A program made the position numbers and the translations under genes. From contig NZ_JACIEU010000005.1 in assembly GCF_014197035.1 (NCBI RefSeq), positions 204,835 through 268,834 on the forward strand: a DNA stretch of 64,000 bases, written 5' to 3'. This document shows, in pieces, positions 43,411-51,002 of this stretch. Below the pieces are notes generated by a model. The model saw only the letters and a list, made by a program, of their open reading frames with translations, did not search any database and was not told the DNA's origin. This DNA is from Sphingobium scionense (lineage in GTDB: Bacteria; Pseudomonadota; Alphaproteobacteria; Sphingomonadales; Sphingomonadaceae). Position 1 is the stretch's first letter. Each line of letters opens with the position of its first letter.

Positions 43411-44033
43411 TGAGGAGGCTTGCTCCCGCGCTGGCCCTGTGCGTCATGCTGGCTGCCTGTGATCGGCCCGCAGGCAATGCTGTCGATAATGCCGTCAATG
43501 CGACCAATGCAGTCGACAATGATATGGCTGCGAATGAGGGGGGTAATGCCGCCGAGCCGGTCCGTTCGATCCTGCGCCCCGAAGTCGCCGAGCCCGAGGC
43601 GCCGAAGATCGAGCCGCTCGACGTCACCATCGGTTTTGGTGCGTCCGGGCTGAAGCTTGACGATGCCGCCCGCGCGGCGCTCGATACGCTGGTCGAAACC
43701 GCGGCGATCAAGACCGGCGGGGCGATCACCCTGCGCGGCCATAGCGACAGCAAGGGCAATGACGGCGACAATCGCGTCGCATCCCGTGTCCGGGCCGAAG
43801 CGGTCGAGGCCTATCTGGTCGAAAAGGGCATCGCCAAGGATCGCATCACCCTGATCGCGCTGGGCGAAACCCGGCCGGCGGTCCCCAATGCGAGGGAGGA
43901 TGGCAGCGACGATCCGGAAGGTCGTGCGAAGAATCGCCGGGTCGACATCCATGTCGCGGTGCCCATGGTCGTCGTGCCGACGGCGGCCGTGCTGCCCAGC
44001 ATCTCGCCGGTGGACCGCAAGGACAAACCATAG
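43410..44033 (+). CDS. OmpA-family lipoprotein
   Basis: 207 residues. A lipoprotein signal with lipobox LAAC (MRRLAPALALCVMLAACDRP) precedes an Asn/Ala-rich repeat linker (NAVDNAVNATNAVDNDMAAN) and an OmpA peptidoglycan-binding domain, with LRGHSDSKGNDGDNRVAS and GRAKNRRVDIHV. It should tether the outer membrane to peptidoglycan. Its start overlaps the stop of the antiporter gene by one base, implying coupled translation. Confidence 0.88.
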   Translation: MRRLAPALALCVMLAACDRPAGNAVDNAVNATNAVDNDMAANEGGNAAEPVRSILRPEVAEPEAPKIEPLDVTIGFGASGLKLDDAARAALDTLVETAAIKTGGAITLRGHSDSKGNDGDNRVASRVRAEAVEAYLVEKGIAKDRITLIALGETRPAVPNAREDGSDDPEGRAKNRRVDIHVAVPMVVVPTAAVLPSISPVDRKDKP

Positions 44034-44065
44034 CCTTGGCCGCCGATCGGGCGTAGGGGACGCCG

Positions 44066-45355
44066 ATGACCTCTCCTGTCTGGCACCCCTTCACCCAGCA
44101 CGGCCTCAATGAGCCCATTCCCCATGTCGTCCGGGCGGAGGGCGCGACGCTCCACCTGGCCGACGGCAGCAGCCTGATCGACGGCATTTCGAGCTGGTGG
44201 GTGACCACCCATGGCCATTGCCACCCGCGCATCGCTGCCGCCATCGCCCGCCAGGCCGGGCAGCTCGATCAGTTGATCTTTGCTGGCTATACCCATGAAC
44301 CGGCCGAGGCGGTGGCGCGGGGCCTGGTCGACCTCATGCCACAGGTGCCGGGCCGCGATCGCCTTGCCCATGTCTTCTTTTCCGATAGCGGATCGACCGC
44401 GGTCGAGGTCGCGCTCAAGATGGCGCTTGGCTATTGGCATAATCGCGCGCTCGACGGGCTGGATGAAGCGCGCAGCCGCATCCTGGTACTGGAGCACAGC
44501 TATCATGGCGACACGATCGGGGCGATGTCGATTGGGGAACGTGGCGTCTATAATGCCGCCTGGACGCCCTTGCTGTTCGATGTCGGTACCATCCCTTTCC
44601 CGCATCCCGACCGCGAGCAGGAGGCGCTTGCCGCACTGGCGGCTGCCTGCGCGCAGCAGCCGGCCGCCTTCATCGTCGAGCCGCTGATCCTGGGGGCAGG
44701 GGGGATGCTGACCTATCCCCCACACATGTTGCGGGCGATGGCCGATATCTGTGCGCGTCACGACGTGCTTTTCATCGCTGACGAGGTGATGACCGGCTGG
44801 GGCCGCACCGGCACTTTGTTCGCCTGCGAACAGGCGGGCGTAGCGCCCGACATCATGGCGGTGGCCAAGGGCATTACCGGCGGCGCCATCCCGCTTGCCG
44901 CGACGCTGGCGACGCCGCGCATCTTCGAGGCGCATCGCTCGACCGACCGGGCACGGCTCTTCTACCATTCGTCCAGCTACACCGCGAACGCGATCGCCTG
45001 CGCTGCCGCCGCTGAAAATCTCGCCATCTGGCGCGAGGAGGATGTGCGCGGGCGGATCGATGCGCTGGTGCGCGGTATCGCGGATCGGCTGGCATCGCTG
45101 GCTGGCCACCCGGCCTTCGCCAACCCTCGCCAACTCGGCACGATCATGGCGATCGACCTGCTCGCGGCCGATGCCGGCTATCTGTCCGACCTCGCTCCGC
45201 GCCTGCGTGCCTTCTTCCTCGAACGCGGCCTCTTGCTCAGGCCGCTTGGCAACACCATCTACCTGATGCCGCCCTATTGCATCGATGCGCAGCAGCTCGA
45301 TAGCGTCTTTGCGGCACTCGTCGCGGCCGGCGATCGCTTTGGCATGTCGTCCTGA
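44066..45355 (+). CDS. bioA: Adenosylmethionine-8-amino-7-oxononanoate aminotransferase
   Basis: 429 residues, class III aminotransferase of the BioA type. It has SSWWVTTHGHCHPRI near the start, FSDSGSTAVEVALKMALGYW, DEVMTGWGRTGTLFACEQ (PLP aspartate), and the lysine in VAKGITGGAIPLAATL. It converts 8-amino-7-oxononanoate to 7,8-diaminopelargonate with SAM as amino donor. It lies 32 bases after the OmpA lipoprotein gene, apart from bioF-bioD. Confidence 0.93.
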   Translation: MTSPVWHPFTQHGLNEPIPHVVRAEGATLHLADGSSLIDGISSWWVTTHGHCHPRIAAAIARQAGQLDQLIFAGYTHEPAEAVARGLVDLMPQVPGRDRLAHVFFSDSGSTAVEVALKMALGYWHNRALDGLDEARSRILVLEHSYHGDTIGAMSIGERGVYNAAWTPLLFDVGTIPFPHPDREQEALAALAAACAQQPAAFIVEPLILGAGGMLTYPPHMLRAMADICARHDVLFIADEVMTGWGRTGTLFACEQAGVAPDIMAVAKGITGGAIPLAATLATPRIFEAHRSTDRARLFYHSSSYTANAIACAAAAENLAIWREEDVRGRIDALVRGIADRLASLAGHPAFANPRQLGTIMAIDLLAADAGYLSDLAPRLRAFFLERGLLLRPLGNTIYLMPPYCIDAQQLDSVFAALVAAGDRFGMSS

Positions 45356-45412
45356 CTTTCATTTTCCACCATTTGGCGCTATGGCGGCGCGATTTTTCGA
45401 TTCTGGGATATT

Positions 45413-45631
45413 ATGGCCAAAGAAGAACTGCTTGAAATGCGCGGACAGGTTGTGGAGCTTCTCCCCAACGCCATGTTCCGCGTGCGCCTTGAGAATGATC
45501 ATGAAATTCTCGGCCACACTGCGGGTAAGATGCGCAAGAACCGCATCCGCGTGCTGGTCGGTGACGAAGTGCTGGTCGAACTGACCCCCTACGACCTGAC
45601 CAAGGGTCGGATCACCTACCGCTTCAAATAA
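45413..45631 (+). CDS. infA: Translation initiation factor IF-1
   Basis: 72 residues, S1/OB fold, with near-universal sequence ([50 protein letters not shown]). It binds the ribosomal A site during initiation. The maf gene follows after 12 bases, so an infA-maf-rng-like-yacG transcript is likely. Confidence 0.98.
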   Translation: MAKEELLEMRGQVVELLPNAMFRVRLENDHEILGHTAGKMRKNRIRVLVGDEVLVELTPYDLTKGRITYRFK

Positions 45632-45643
45632 GCCGCATTTTCG

Positions 45644-46231
45644 ATGCGACTCATTCTAGCTTCGGCCTCCCCCAGACGGCGTGACCTTCTGGGGCAGATT
45701 GGCGTCGTCCCCGACGCCGTCGATCCGGCTGACATTGACGAAACGCCGCACAAGGCCGAACTGCCGGCCGTCTATGCTGCGCGCGTCGCCGCCGAAAAGG
45801 GCGCCTTGGTCGCCGCACGTCATCCCGGCGCGCTGATCCTTTCGGGCGATACCGTGGTGGCCGCCGGCCGCCGCATCCTGCCCAAGGCGGAAAGCGAGGC
45901 GGAGGTGCGGGCCTGCCTCGACCTGCTGTCGGGGCGCAGACACCGCGTCTATAGCGCGATCACCCTGATCGACGCTGCCGGCGTGGCACGGCATCGCCTG
46001 TCGACCAGCATCGTCATCTTCAAGCGGCTGGAACGTAGCGAGATCGACCGCTATATTGTCAGCGGCGAAGGGCTGGGCAAGGCGGGCGGCTATGCCATTC
46101 AGGGCCGCGCCGCCGGCCTCATCCGCAGCATCCAGGGCAGCCATAGCGCGATCATGGGCCTGCCGCTTTACGAAACCCGCACGCTGCTTGAGGCAGCGGG
46201 CTATCCACTGGACCGTCGGGATTTCGAGTGA
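45644..46231 (+). CDS. Maf-family nucleotide pyrophosphatase
   Basis: 195 residues, with the family start LASASPRRRDLLGQIGV, the SGDTVVAAGRRILPKAES region and GKAGGYAIQGRAAGLIRSIQGSHS. Maf enzymes hydrolyse non-canonical or ordinary nucleoside triphosphates and are linked to septum control. The downstream frame opens on its stop codon. Confidence 0.94.
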   Translation: MRLILASASPRRRDLLGQIGVVPDAVDPADIDETPHKAELPAVYAARVAAEKGALVAARHPGALILSGDTVVAAGRRILPKAESEAEVRACLDLLSGRRHRVYSAITLIDAAGVARHRLSTSIVIFKRLERSEIDRYIVSGEGLGKAGGYAIQGRAAGLIRSIQGSHSAIMGLPLYETRTLLEAAGYPLDRRDFE

Positions 46232-46281
46232 AATGGTACATTTCACGGCTCGGAAATCACGACAAGCAGGTAACTGAAACC

Positions 46282-47271
46282 ATGGCCGAATGGCTCTATG
46301 AAGAAGGCATTGGCGAGGCCCGTGCCGCGCTGATCGAAAAAGGCCGCATCGTCGAGGCGCTGATCGAGCGCGAGGGTGAGGCGGCCCGTGCTGGCGCGAT
46401 CCTGCAGGGGCGGCTTGTCCAGACCATCATTCCGCGCAAACGTGGGGTCGTCCGCCTGATCTCCGGCGAGGAAGTGCTGATCGAGCCGATCCCGCCCAAG
46501 GTCGCCGAGGGCGCTAATGTGCTGGTCGAAATCTTCCGCGAGGCGATCGCCGAAGAAGGCCGGGGCAAACGCGCCAAGGGCCGCATCGCCCAGCCCGGTT
46601 CCAAGGTCCACCCCGGTCCCAGTCTGCTGCAACGCCTGCGCGCTTCCGACATCGCTATCCGTCCCTGTCCGGCGCATGAAGAGGATAGGCTCGAAGCGCA
46701 TGGCTGGAGCGAGTTGATGGAGGAAGCGGTGACCGGCGAGGTCGGCGCCGAGGATGCGGCGCTGCGCATCTTCCTGACCCCTGCCATGATCCTGATCGAC
46801 ATCGACGGCAGCCTGCCGCCCGCGCAACTCGGCCCCAAGGGGGCGAAGCTTTCGGCCCAGGCGATCCGCCGCATGGGGCTCGCGGGATCGGTCGGCATCG
46901 ACCTGCCGACCATGAACAATAAGGACGAGCGCATCGTTGCGGCCGCGCAGATCGACAAATATCTGCCGCTGCCGTTTGAGCGGACGGCAGTGAATGGCTT
47001 CGGCTTCGTTCAGATCATCCGTCGCCGCGATCGCGCCAATCTGATGGAGTTGCTGCGCGAGGATCCGGTGCTGACCGCCGCGCTGGCGCTGCTGCGCCGC
47101 GCCGAACGGCACGGCACCGGCGGCGCGGCGACGATCACCGCTGCGCCGGCGATCATCGACCTGCTGCACAAGCGCGCCGACTGGATCGAACAGCTCGCCC
47201 GTCGCCGTGGCGGTGAGGTGACGTTGCGTGCCGATTCTGCGTTGTCGCTGGCCGCCGGTCATGTCGCCTAA
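46282..47271 (+). CDS. Short ribonuclease E/G-family protein
   Basis: About 329 residues from the ATG at 46282; a GTG at 46228, overlapping the maf stop, would add 18 residues. It matches the RNase E/G catalytic region but is shorter than RNase G: MAEWLYEEGIGEARAALIEK, AMILIDIDGSLPP and GSVGIDLPTMNNKDERIVAA hold the two metal aspartates. The zinc-link cysteines are missing. A full RNase E is also in the window, so this is a second, reduced family member. yacG overlaps its end by 11 bases, a typical sphingomonad order. Confidence 0.85.
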   Translation: MAEWLYEEGIGEARAALIEKGRIVEALIEREGEAARAGAILQGRLVQTIIPRKRGVVRLISGEEVLIEPIPPKVAEGANVLVEIFREAIAEEGRGKRAKGRIAQPGSKVHPGPSLLQRLRASDIAIRPCPAHEEDRLEAHGWSELMEEAVTGEVGAEDAALRIFLTPAMILIDIDGSLPPAQLGPKGAKLSAQAIRRMGLAGSVGIDLPTMNNKDERIVAAAQIDKYLPLPFERTAVNGFGFVQIIRRRDRANLMELLREDPVLTAALALLRRAERHGTGGAATITAAPAIIDLLHKRADWIEQLARRRGGEVTLRADSALSLAAGHVA

Positions 47272-47455
47272 GGCCGGTAGCTGCCCGGTTTGCGGACAGC
47301 CGGCACAGTCGGAAATCCGCCCTTTCTGCAGCAAGGGATGTCGCGATCGCGACCTGTTGCAGTGGCTGGGCGAGGGCTATCGCGTGCCTGGTATGCCGGG
47401 CGACGAAGCCCCGCAAAAAAATGATAATTATGGGCTGGACAGCGAGCCGGATTGA
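47261..47455 (+). CDS. yacG: DNA gyrase inhibitor / zinc-ribbon protein YacG
   Basis: 64 residues with the four-cysteine zinc site CPVC...CSKGC (C-x2-C, then C-x3-C) in GSCPVCGQPAQSEIRPFCSK. YacG binds GyrB and blocks DNA binding in E. coli. The ATG at 47261 overlaps the upstream RNase gene by 11 bases. Confidence 0.93.
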   Translation: MSPKAGSCPVCGQPAQSEIRPFCSKGCRDRDLLQWLGEGYRVPGMPGDEAPQKNDNYGLDSEPD

Positions 47456-47504
47456 CGCCTATAGGCACGCCTCCATCCGGCGGACACCTCCGCCGAGACC
47501 CGAT

Positions 47505-47580
47505 GCCCGGGTAGCTCAGTTGGTAGAGCATGCGATTGAAAATCGCAGTGTCGGCGGTTCGAATCCGTCCCCGGGCACCA
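47505..47580 (+). tRNA. tRNA-Phe (GAA)
   Basis: 76 bases with an encoded CCA end. The acceptor stem GCCCGGG/CCCGGGC is perfect; the D-loop has AGCTCAGTTGGTAGAGC, the anticodon stem CGATT-GAA-AATCG places GAA at 47538-47540, and the T-arm has GGTTCGAATCC. The 3' end is probably the integration site of the island that begins behind it. Confidence 0.97.
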
Positions 47581-47746
47581 TTTGTTCCCCTCAGAACATC
47601 TCGGAAATGCCCAAGCCGCCTCTCGAAAATGGCGGATTTCTGCGACCTTTTGAGCCTTTTGCTCTCAGGGTGTCTAGTTGCATCTCGCAACCTTTTCTGG
47701 CCGAAGCTGGTAGCTATTCTCGCGGGTACCCTGAAGGAGATACCCC

Positions 47747-49036
47747 ATGCTGAGCGCTATGGCCGTGAGCAACGCGAAGCCCATCCACCGTCCCTATAAA
47801 TTGTCGGACGGCCGGGGCCTGTATCTGATGGTGATGCCCAATGGGGCGCGCTACTGGCGATTCTATTACACCTTCCTCAAGAAGCAGAAGACCCTGTCGG
47901 TCGGGGTGTATCCCGATGTCTCGCTCGCACTGGCGCGAGAACGGCGGGAAGAGCTGCGACGCATTCTTGCGTCAGGCGAAGACCCGTCCAGCCGCCGGAA
48001 GGCCGATGCCGCCCAGGCGCGGCTGCTTGAAACCGGAACGTTCGACCAGCTTGCCGACGAGTATGTCGCGCGTCTGAAGGCTCGAGGTCGAGCCGAGAAG
48101 ACGGTCACCAAGAATATCTGGATCCTCGAATATGCACGGCCCGCGCTCGGCAACCAGCTGGTGCGGGATATCTCGACGCCGGAGGTGCTGGAGATTCTGC
48201 GCAAGATCGAAGCGCGAGGGCATCACGAAACCGCGATTCGGCTTCGAGGGACACTGAGCACGATCTTTCGCTACGCGATTGCCACCGGCAGGGCGAACAA
48301 GGACCCGGCGAGCGAACTGCGTGGGGCGTTGCTGACGCCTCAAGTCAAGCACAGGCCGGCGATCACGGACCCGGCCAAGGTGGGACCGCTGCTTCGCGCC
48401 ATCGACGGCTATGACGGCGATGGCGCGGTCCGAATCGCCCTTCAGCTGTCGGCGCATCTGTTCGTTCGCCCAGGCGAGCTCCGGCTGGCACAATGGGAGG
48501 AGTTTGATCCGGACAGCTGCATCTGGCTCATCCCGGCAAGCCGGACGAAGATGCGTCGCCTTCACAAGGTTCCGCTCTCCCGTCAGGTTCTTGGCCTGCT
48601 GGAAAAGCTGGAGGGCATGACCGGGGGCGGTCAGCTCCTGTTTCCCAGCCCTCGATCCGACAAACGTGCCATATCCGACAATACGCTGAATGCAGCGCTT
48701 CGCCGGATGGGCTTCAAGCAGGACGAGATGACTGCGCATGGCTTCCGGGCCATGGCGGCGACCTTGCTCAACGAATGCGGCAAATGGCATCCGGATGCCA
48801 TTGAACGACAGCTGGGCCACATCGAAGGCAATGACGTCCGGCGTGCTTATGTGCGCGGCGAGCATTGGGGCGAGCGCGTGCAGATGATGCAATATTGGTC
48901 GGATCGCCTTGATCAGCTGCGATCGACAGAAGCCGGCGTAAGGCGCCGATTTTCTCAGGTATCTGCCAGCGAGCCAGCGGCTCCGTCGAGGGACGGAGTT
49001 GACGAGAGCATATCGCCTGACTGGCGCCAGGAGTGA
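47747..49036 (+). CDS. Tyrosine recombinase / island integrase (P4-like)
   Basis: 429 residues. An amino-terminal arm-binding domain of the DUF4102 type (PYKLSDGRGLYLMVMPNGAR, GVYPDVSLALARERREELR) is followed by a SAM-like core-binding domain (about 100-190). The catalytic domain has the Arg in RPGELRLAQW, HGFRAMAAT (HxxR), LGHIEGND and the nucleophile tyrosine in VRRAYVRGEHW. All catalytic residues are present, so the enzyme may be active. It sits directly behind tRNA-Phe, the usual position for this type. Confidence 0.93.
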   Translation: MLSAMAVSNAKPIHRPYKLSDGRGLYLMVMPNGARYWRFYYTFLKKQKTLSVGVYPDVSLALARERREELRRILASGEDPSSRRKADAAQARLLETGTFDQLADEYVARLKARGRAEKTVTKNIWILEYARPALGNQLVRDISTPEVLEILRKIEARGHHETAIRLRGTLSTIFRYAIATGRANKDPASELRGALLTPQVKHRPAITDPAKVGPLLRAIDGYDGDGAVRIALQLSAHLFVRPGELRLAQWEEFDPDSCIWLIPASRTKMRRLHKVPLSRQVLGLLEKLEGMTGGGQLLFPSPRSDKRAISDNTLNAALRRMGFKQDEMTAHGFRAMAATLLNECGKWHPDAIERQLGHIEGNDVRRAYVRGEHWGERVQMMQYWSDRLDQLRSTEAGVRRRFSQVSASEPAAPSRDGVDESISPDWRQE

Positions 49037-49217
49037 TGGTCCAGGTTTGATCAATCTATCCTGATCAGTGAGGCCAAAGAGGGCGACCTTCAGCGATGGA
49101 GGCCGCCCTATTCTTCAATCGCAGGGATTATCCCGGAGGATCGCTGGCATTCGTTAGGTGAGCGACGCAGACGATGCGCGCCATCGCGTCACAATGTGGC
49201 GCCGAGCAATAGCGCCT

Positions 49218-49778
49218 TCAGGAACGGGCAGCCCTTTCGGCAACCGCCTCGGCGGCTGACACGACATCCAGCCAATGGCGGTGTTCGTCCCGAGCATCCG
49301 CAAGTGCGCGGTGTGCCGGCTCCCCTTCTTCGCGTCTGACATCGACCAGGGTGAGCAGATCGTCGATCTCTATATGCAGACGTTCGGGCGAAACGACCGG
49401 GGCCAGTATCCGCCTGGCCGCTTCAGCGCGCGCCTCTTCGGTGTCGCGAACGCGCAGGGCGTGGCGCGGGAGTTTGGCGGCGCGCAGAAGAGCGCTCATC
49501 CATTTCCCGTCCCAGGACGGCGCGCTGGCAAAGAGCGTGTGGCCGGACAGATGCTCGACCATGCGCCGCGCCACGACGTCGTGCGGGACACCATCCGTTT
49601 CCAGCATTTCTTGTGAAATGTGATGCACGGCCTCTGCTTCGGCGTCCCAGTCGGTCCATTGCTGCGCGGGCCGGATCAGGTGAGATTCGCTGGTTCCGTC
49701 CTCGAATACCCCGGCTACTTCGATCGGGTAGCTGAGCTTAGAGAGGGAGGATGCCTCGAAATCGAGAAATACGAACAT
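49218..49778 (-). CDS. DEDD-type 3'-5' exonuclease-like protein
   Basis: 186 residues from MFVFLDFEASSLSKLSYPIE at 49778; an ATG at 49814, five bases after the esterase stop, is an alternative. The exonuclease pattern is present: DFE (first acidic pair), SWDGKWM (third aspartate) and HRALADARDE (histidine and last aspartate, DEDDh style). It resembles a group often labelled regulator in sphingomonads but looks like a DnaQ-fold nuclease. It forms a unit with the upstream esterase gene. Confidence 0.75.
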   Translation of the reverse strand: MFVFLDFEASSLSKLSYPIEVAGVFEDGTSESHLIRPAQQWTDWDAEAEAVHHISQEMLETDGVPHDVVARRMVEHLSGHTLFASAPSWDGKWMSALLRAAKLPRHALRVRDTEEARAEAARRILAPVVSPERLHIEIDDLLTLVDVRREEGEPAHRALADARDEHRHWLDVVSAAEAVAERAARS

Positions 49779-49818
49779 GGGGGAAGGAACGGCGGATTGG
49801 GGAATAAGCTTCATCCTT

Positions 49819-50475
49819 TTATGAATGGGTGAGGGCGCGACGGGCAAACTGCGTTGCGGCGGACAAGCCGTCCGGCCCAACGCTGTGACCGAGGCCTGCC
49901 GACGCATGGGTCTCCACCGGCACGCCAACGGTGGCGAGCGCCGACGATGCCAAGTCCATCGAGCGGACCGGGACCACATCGTCTTGCGTGCCGTGGATAA
50001 GCAGAACCGGTGGACGGCTGCGTATGTCTGCCTCCAGGCTCTCGGGGGCGACCAGCATTCCCGAGATGCCGACTATACCTGCAACGGCCTCTGGTCGGCG
50101 AAGTCCGACGTGCAGCGCCATCATCGTCCCCTGGCTGAAACCCACGAGCAGCAGGCGATCGCTGGTCAAGCCTGCCTTCTTCATTTCCTCGGAGATGAAG
50201 GCGTCGAGGGCTGGTGCCGCGGCAGCGGCGCCAGCGGCGCGCTCGGCCATGGAGAAAGTCTCGATTGGCCACCATTGGTAGGCCGCTGCCATATGAGGAA
50301 GCTGCGAGGGCGCATTTGGCGCCACGAAGGCGGCGAACGGCAGCGAGGGCTGCATCAGCCTGGCCAGCGAGATCAGATCCTCGCCATTCGAGCCGTAGCC
50401 GTGGATCAGGATGACCAGTGCGTCAGGCTCTGAGCCTGACAGCGGAGCGAGACGTGGGCCTTCGAGCAAGAGCAC
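49819..50475 (-). CDS. Alpha/beta hydrolase, carboxylesterase/phospholipase type
   Basis: 218 residues of the YpfH/EstB kind: HGYGSNGEDLISLARLMQP (oxyanion loop), the nucleophile in GFSQGTMMALH, the aspartate in HGTQDDVVPV and the histidine in GLGHSVGPDGL. It hydrolyses short acyl esters in the cytoplasm. The exonuclease-like gene follows at once. Its place in the island rather than in the core is notable, but it may belong to the older chromosome if the island is composite. Confidence 0.88.
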   Translation of the reverse strand: MLLLEGPRLAPLSGSEPDALVILIHGYGSNGEDLISLARLMQPSLPFAAFVAPNAPSQLPHMAAAYQWWPIETFSMAERAAGAAAAAPALDAFISEEMKKAGLTSDRLLLVGFSQGTMMALHVGLRRPEAVAGIVGISGMLVAPESLEADIRSRPPVLLIHGTQDDVVPVRSMDLASSALATVGVPVETHASAGLGHSVGPDGLSAATQFARRALTHS

Positions 50476-51002
50476 ATCCTCAATGGTTCAGCGGTCGACG
50501 GAAAATTCTCCCGCCGCTCTGCATTTCTTAGGCGTGAAAACCCATCTGCGCCAACGCGTCAAGTTCTGGCGCCAAGACTGCATCGATCACGCGCCAGTAG
50601 AAAGCGGCTATAATGATTGCGTGAATATCGACCCTTGTGACACGTTCAGGTGCATTTTGTCTCCCAGTTGCCGACAGTCCGGTTTGTGGCGGCTGCCGAT
50701 CAAAGCCGGTCGATTGCCGAGGGCGATCTGGACGGCTTATGCCGACAGCTGACAACTCAGTGCATTTCTGACAGAGCATTGGAATGAAGTCGTTTGCCGA
50801 GAGGCGCTCAATGATCATTAGAAAAGATGGCGGTTCGAATGAGCGTAGCTGGAACCGTTTTAGCTGGGGCGATTGGTGGTCTTTTAGCTGCGCTTGTAAC
50901 TGACGCAGTGCTGCCGATGCACGGTCTTTGACCAACACGCCTGTCGGCGTTCACGAACCGAGGCCAGTCGACGGGCTTCGGCCCGTCCACACCTCGCCAA
51001 AG
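50476..51002. other. Gene-poor stretch, probably decayed coding DNA
   Basis: About 527 bases without a gene I can support. On the minus strand a frame at 50528-50650 ends plausibly (HAIIIAAFYWRVIDAVLAPE) but has no credible start. On the plus strand a 34-codon hydrophobic frame lies at 50827-50931. A hairpin with a TTCG loop (GACGGGC/GCCCGTC, 50970-50987) lies after the AIPR gene and may end that transcript. The whole looks like debris at an insertion boundary. Confidence 0.4.
50827..50931 (+). CDS. Possible 34-residue hydrophobic peptide
   Basis: The ATG at 50827 opens a short frame with one likely membrane helix (SVAGTVLAGAIGGLLAALV) and a polar end. It has no clear Shine-Dalgarno and sits in gene-poor DNA beside the AIPR gene. 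It may be a small membrane peptide or a leftover of a longer gene. Confidence 0.25.
   Translation: MAVRMSVAGTVLAGAIGGLLAALVTDAVLPMHGL

Noticed and set aside
49154..49342. 62-codon minus-strand frame before the exonuclease-like gene end
   Set aside because: It overlaps the exonuclease-like gene in another frame and has no features of its own.
50528..50938. 136-codon minus-strand frame in the gene-poor stretch
   Set aside because: No family likeness, no ribosome site and a mixed composition. Kept only as part of the stretch description.
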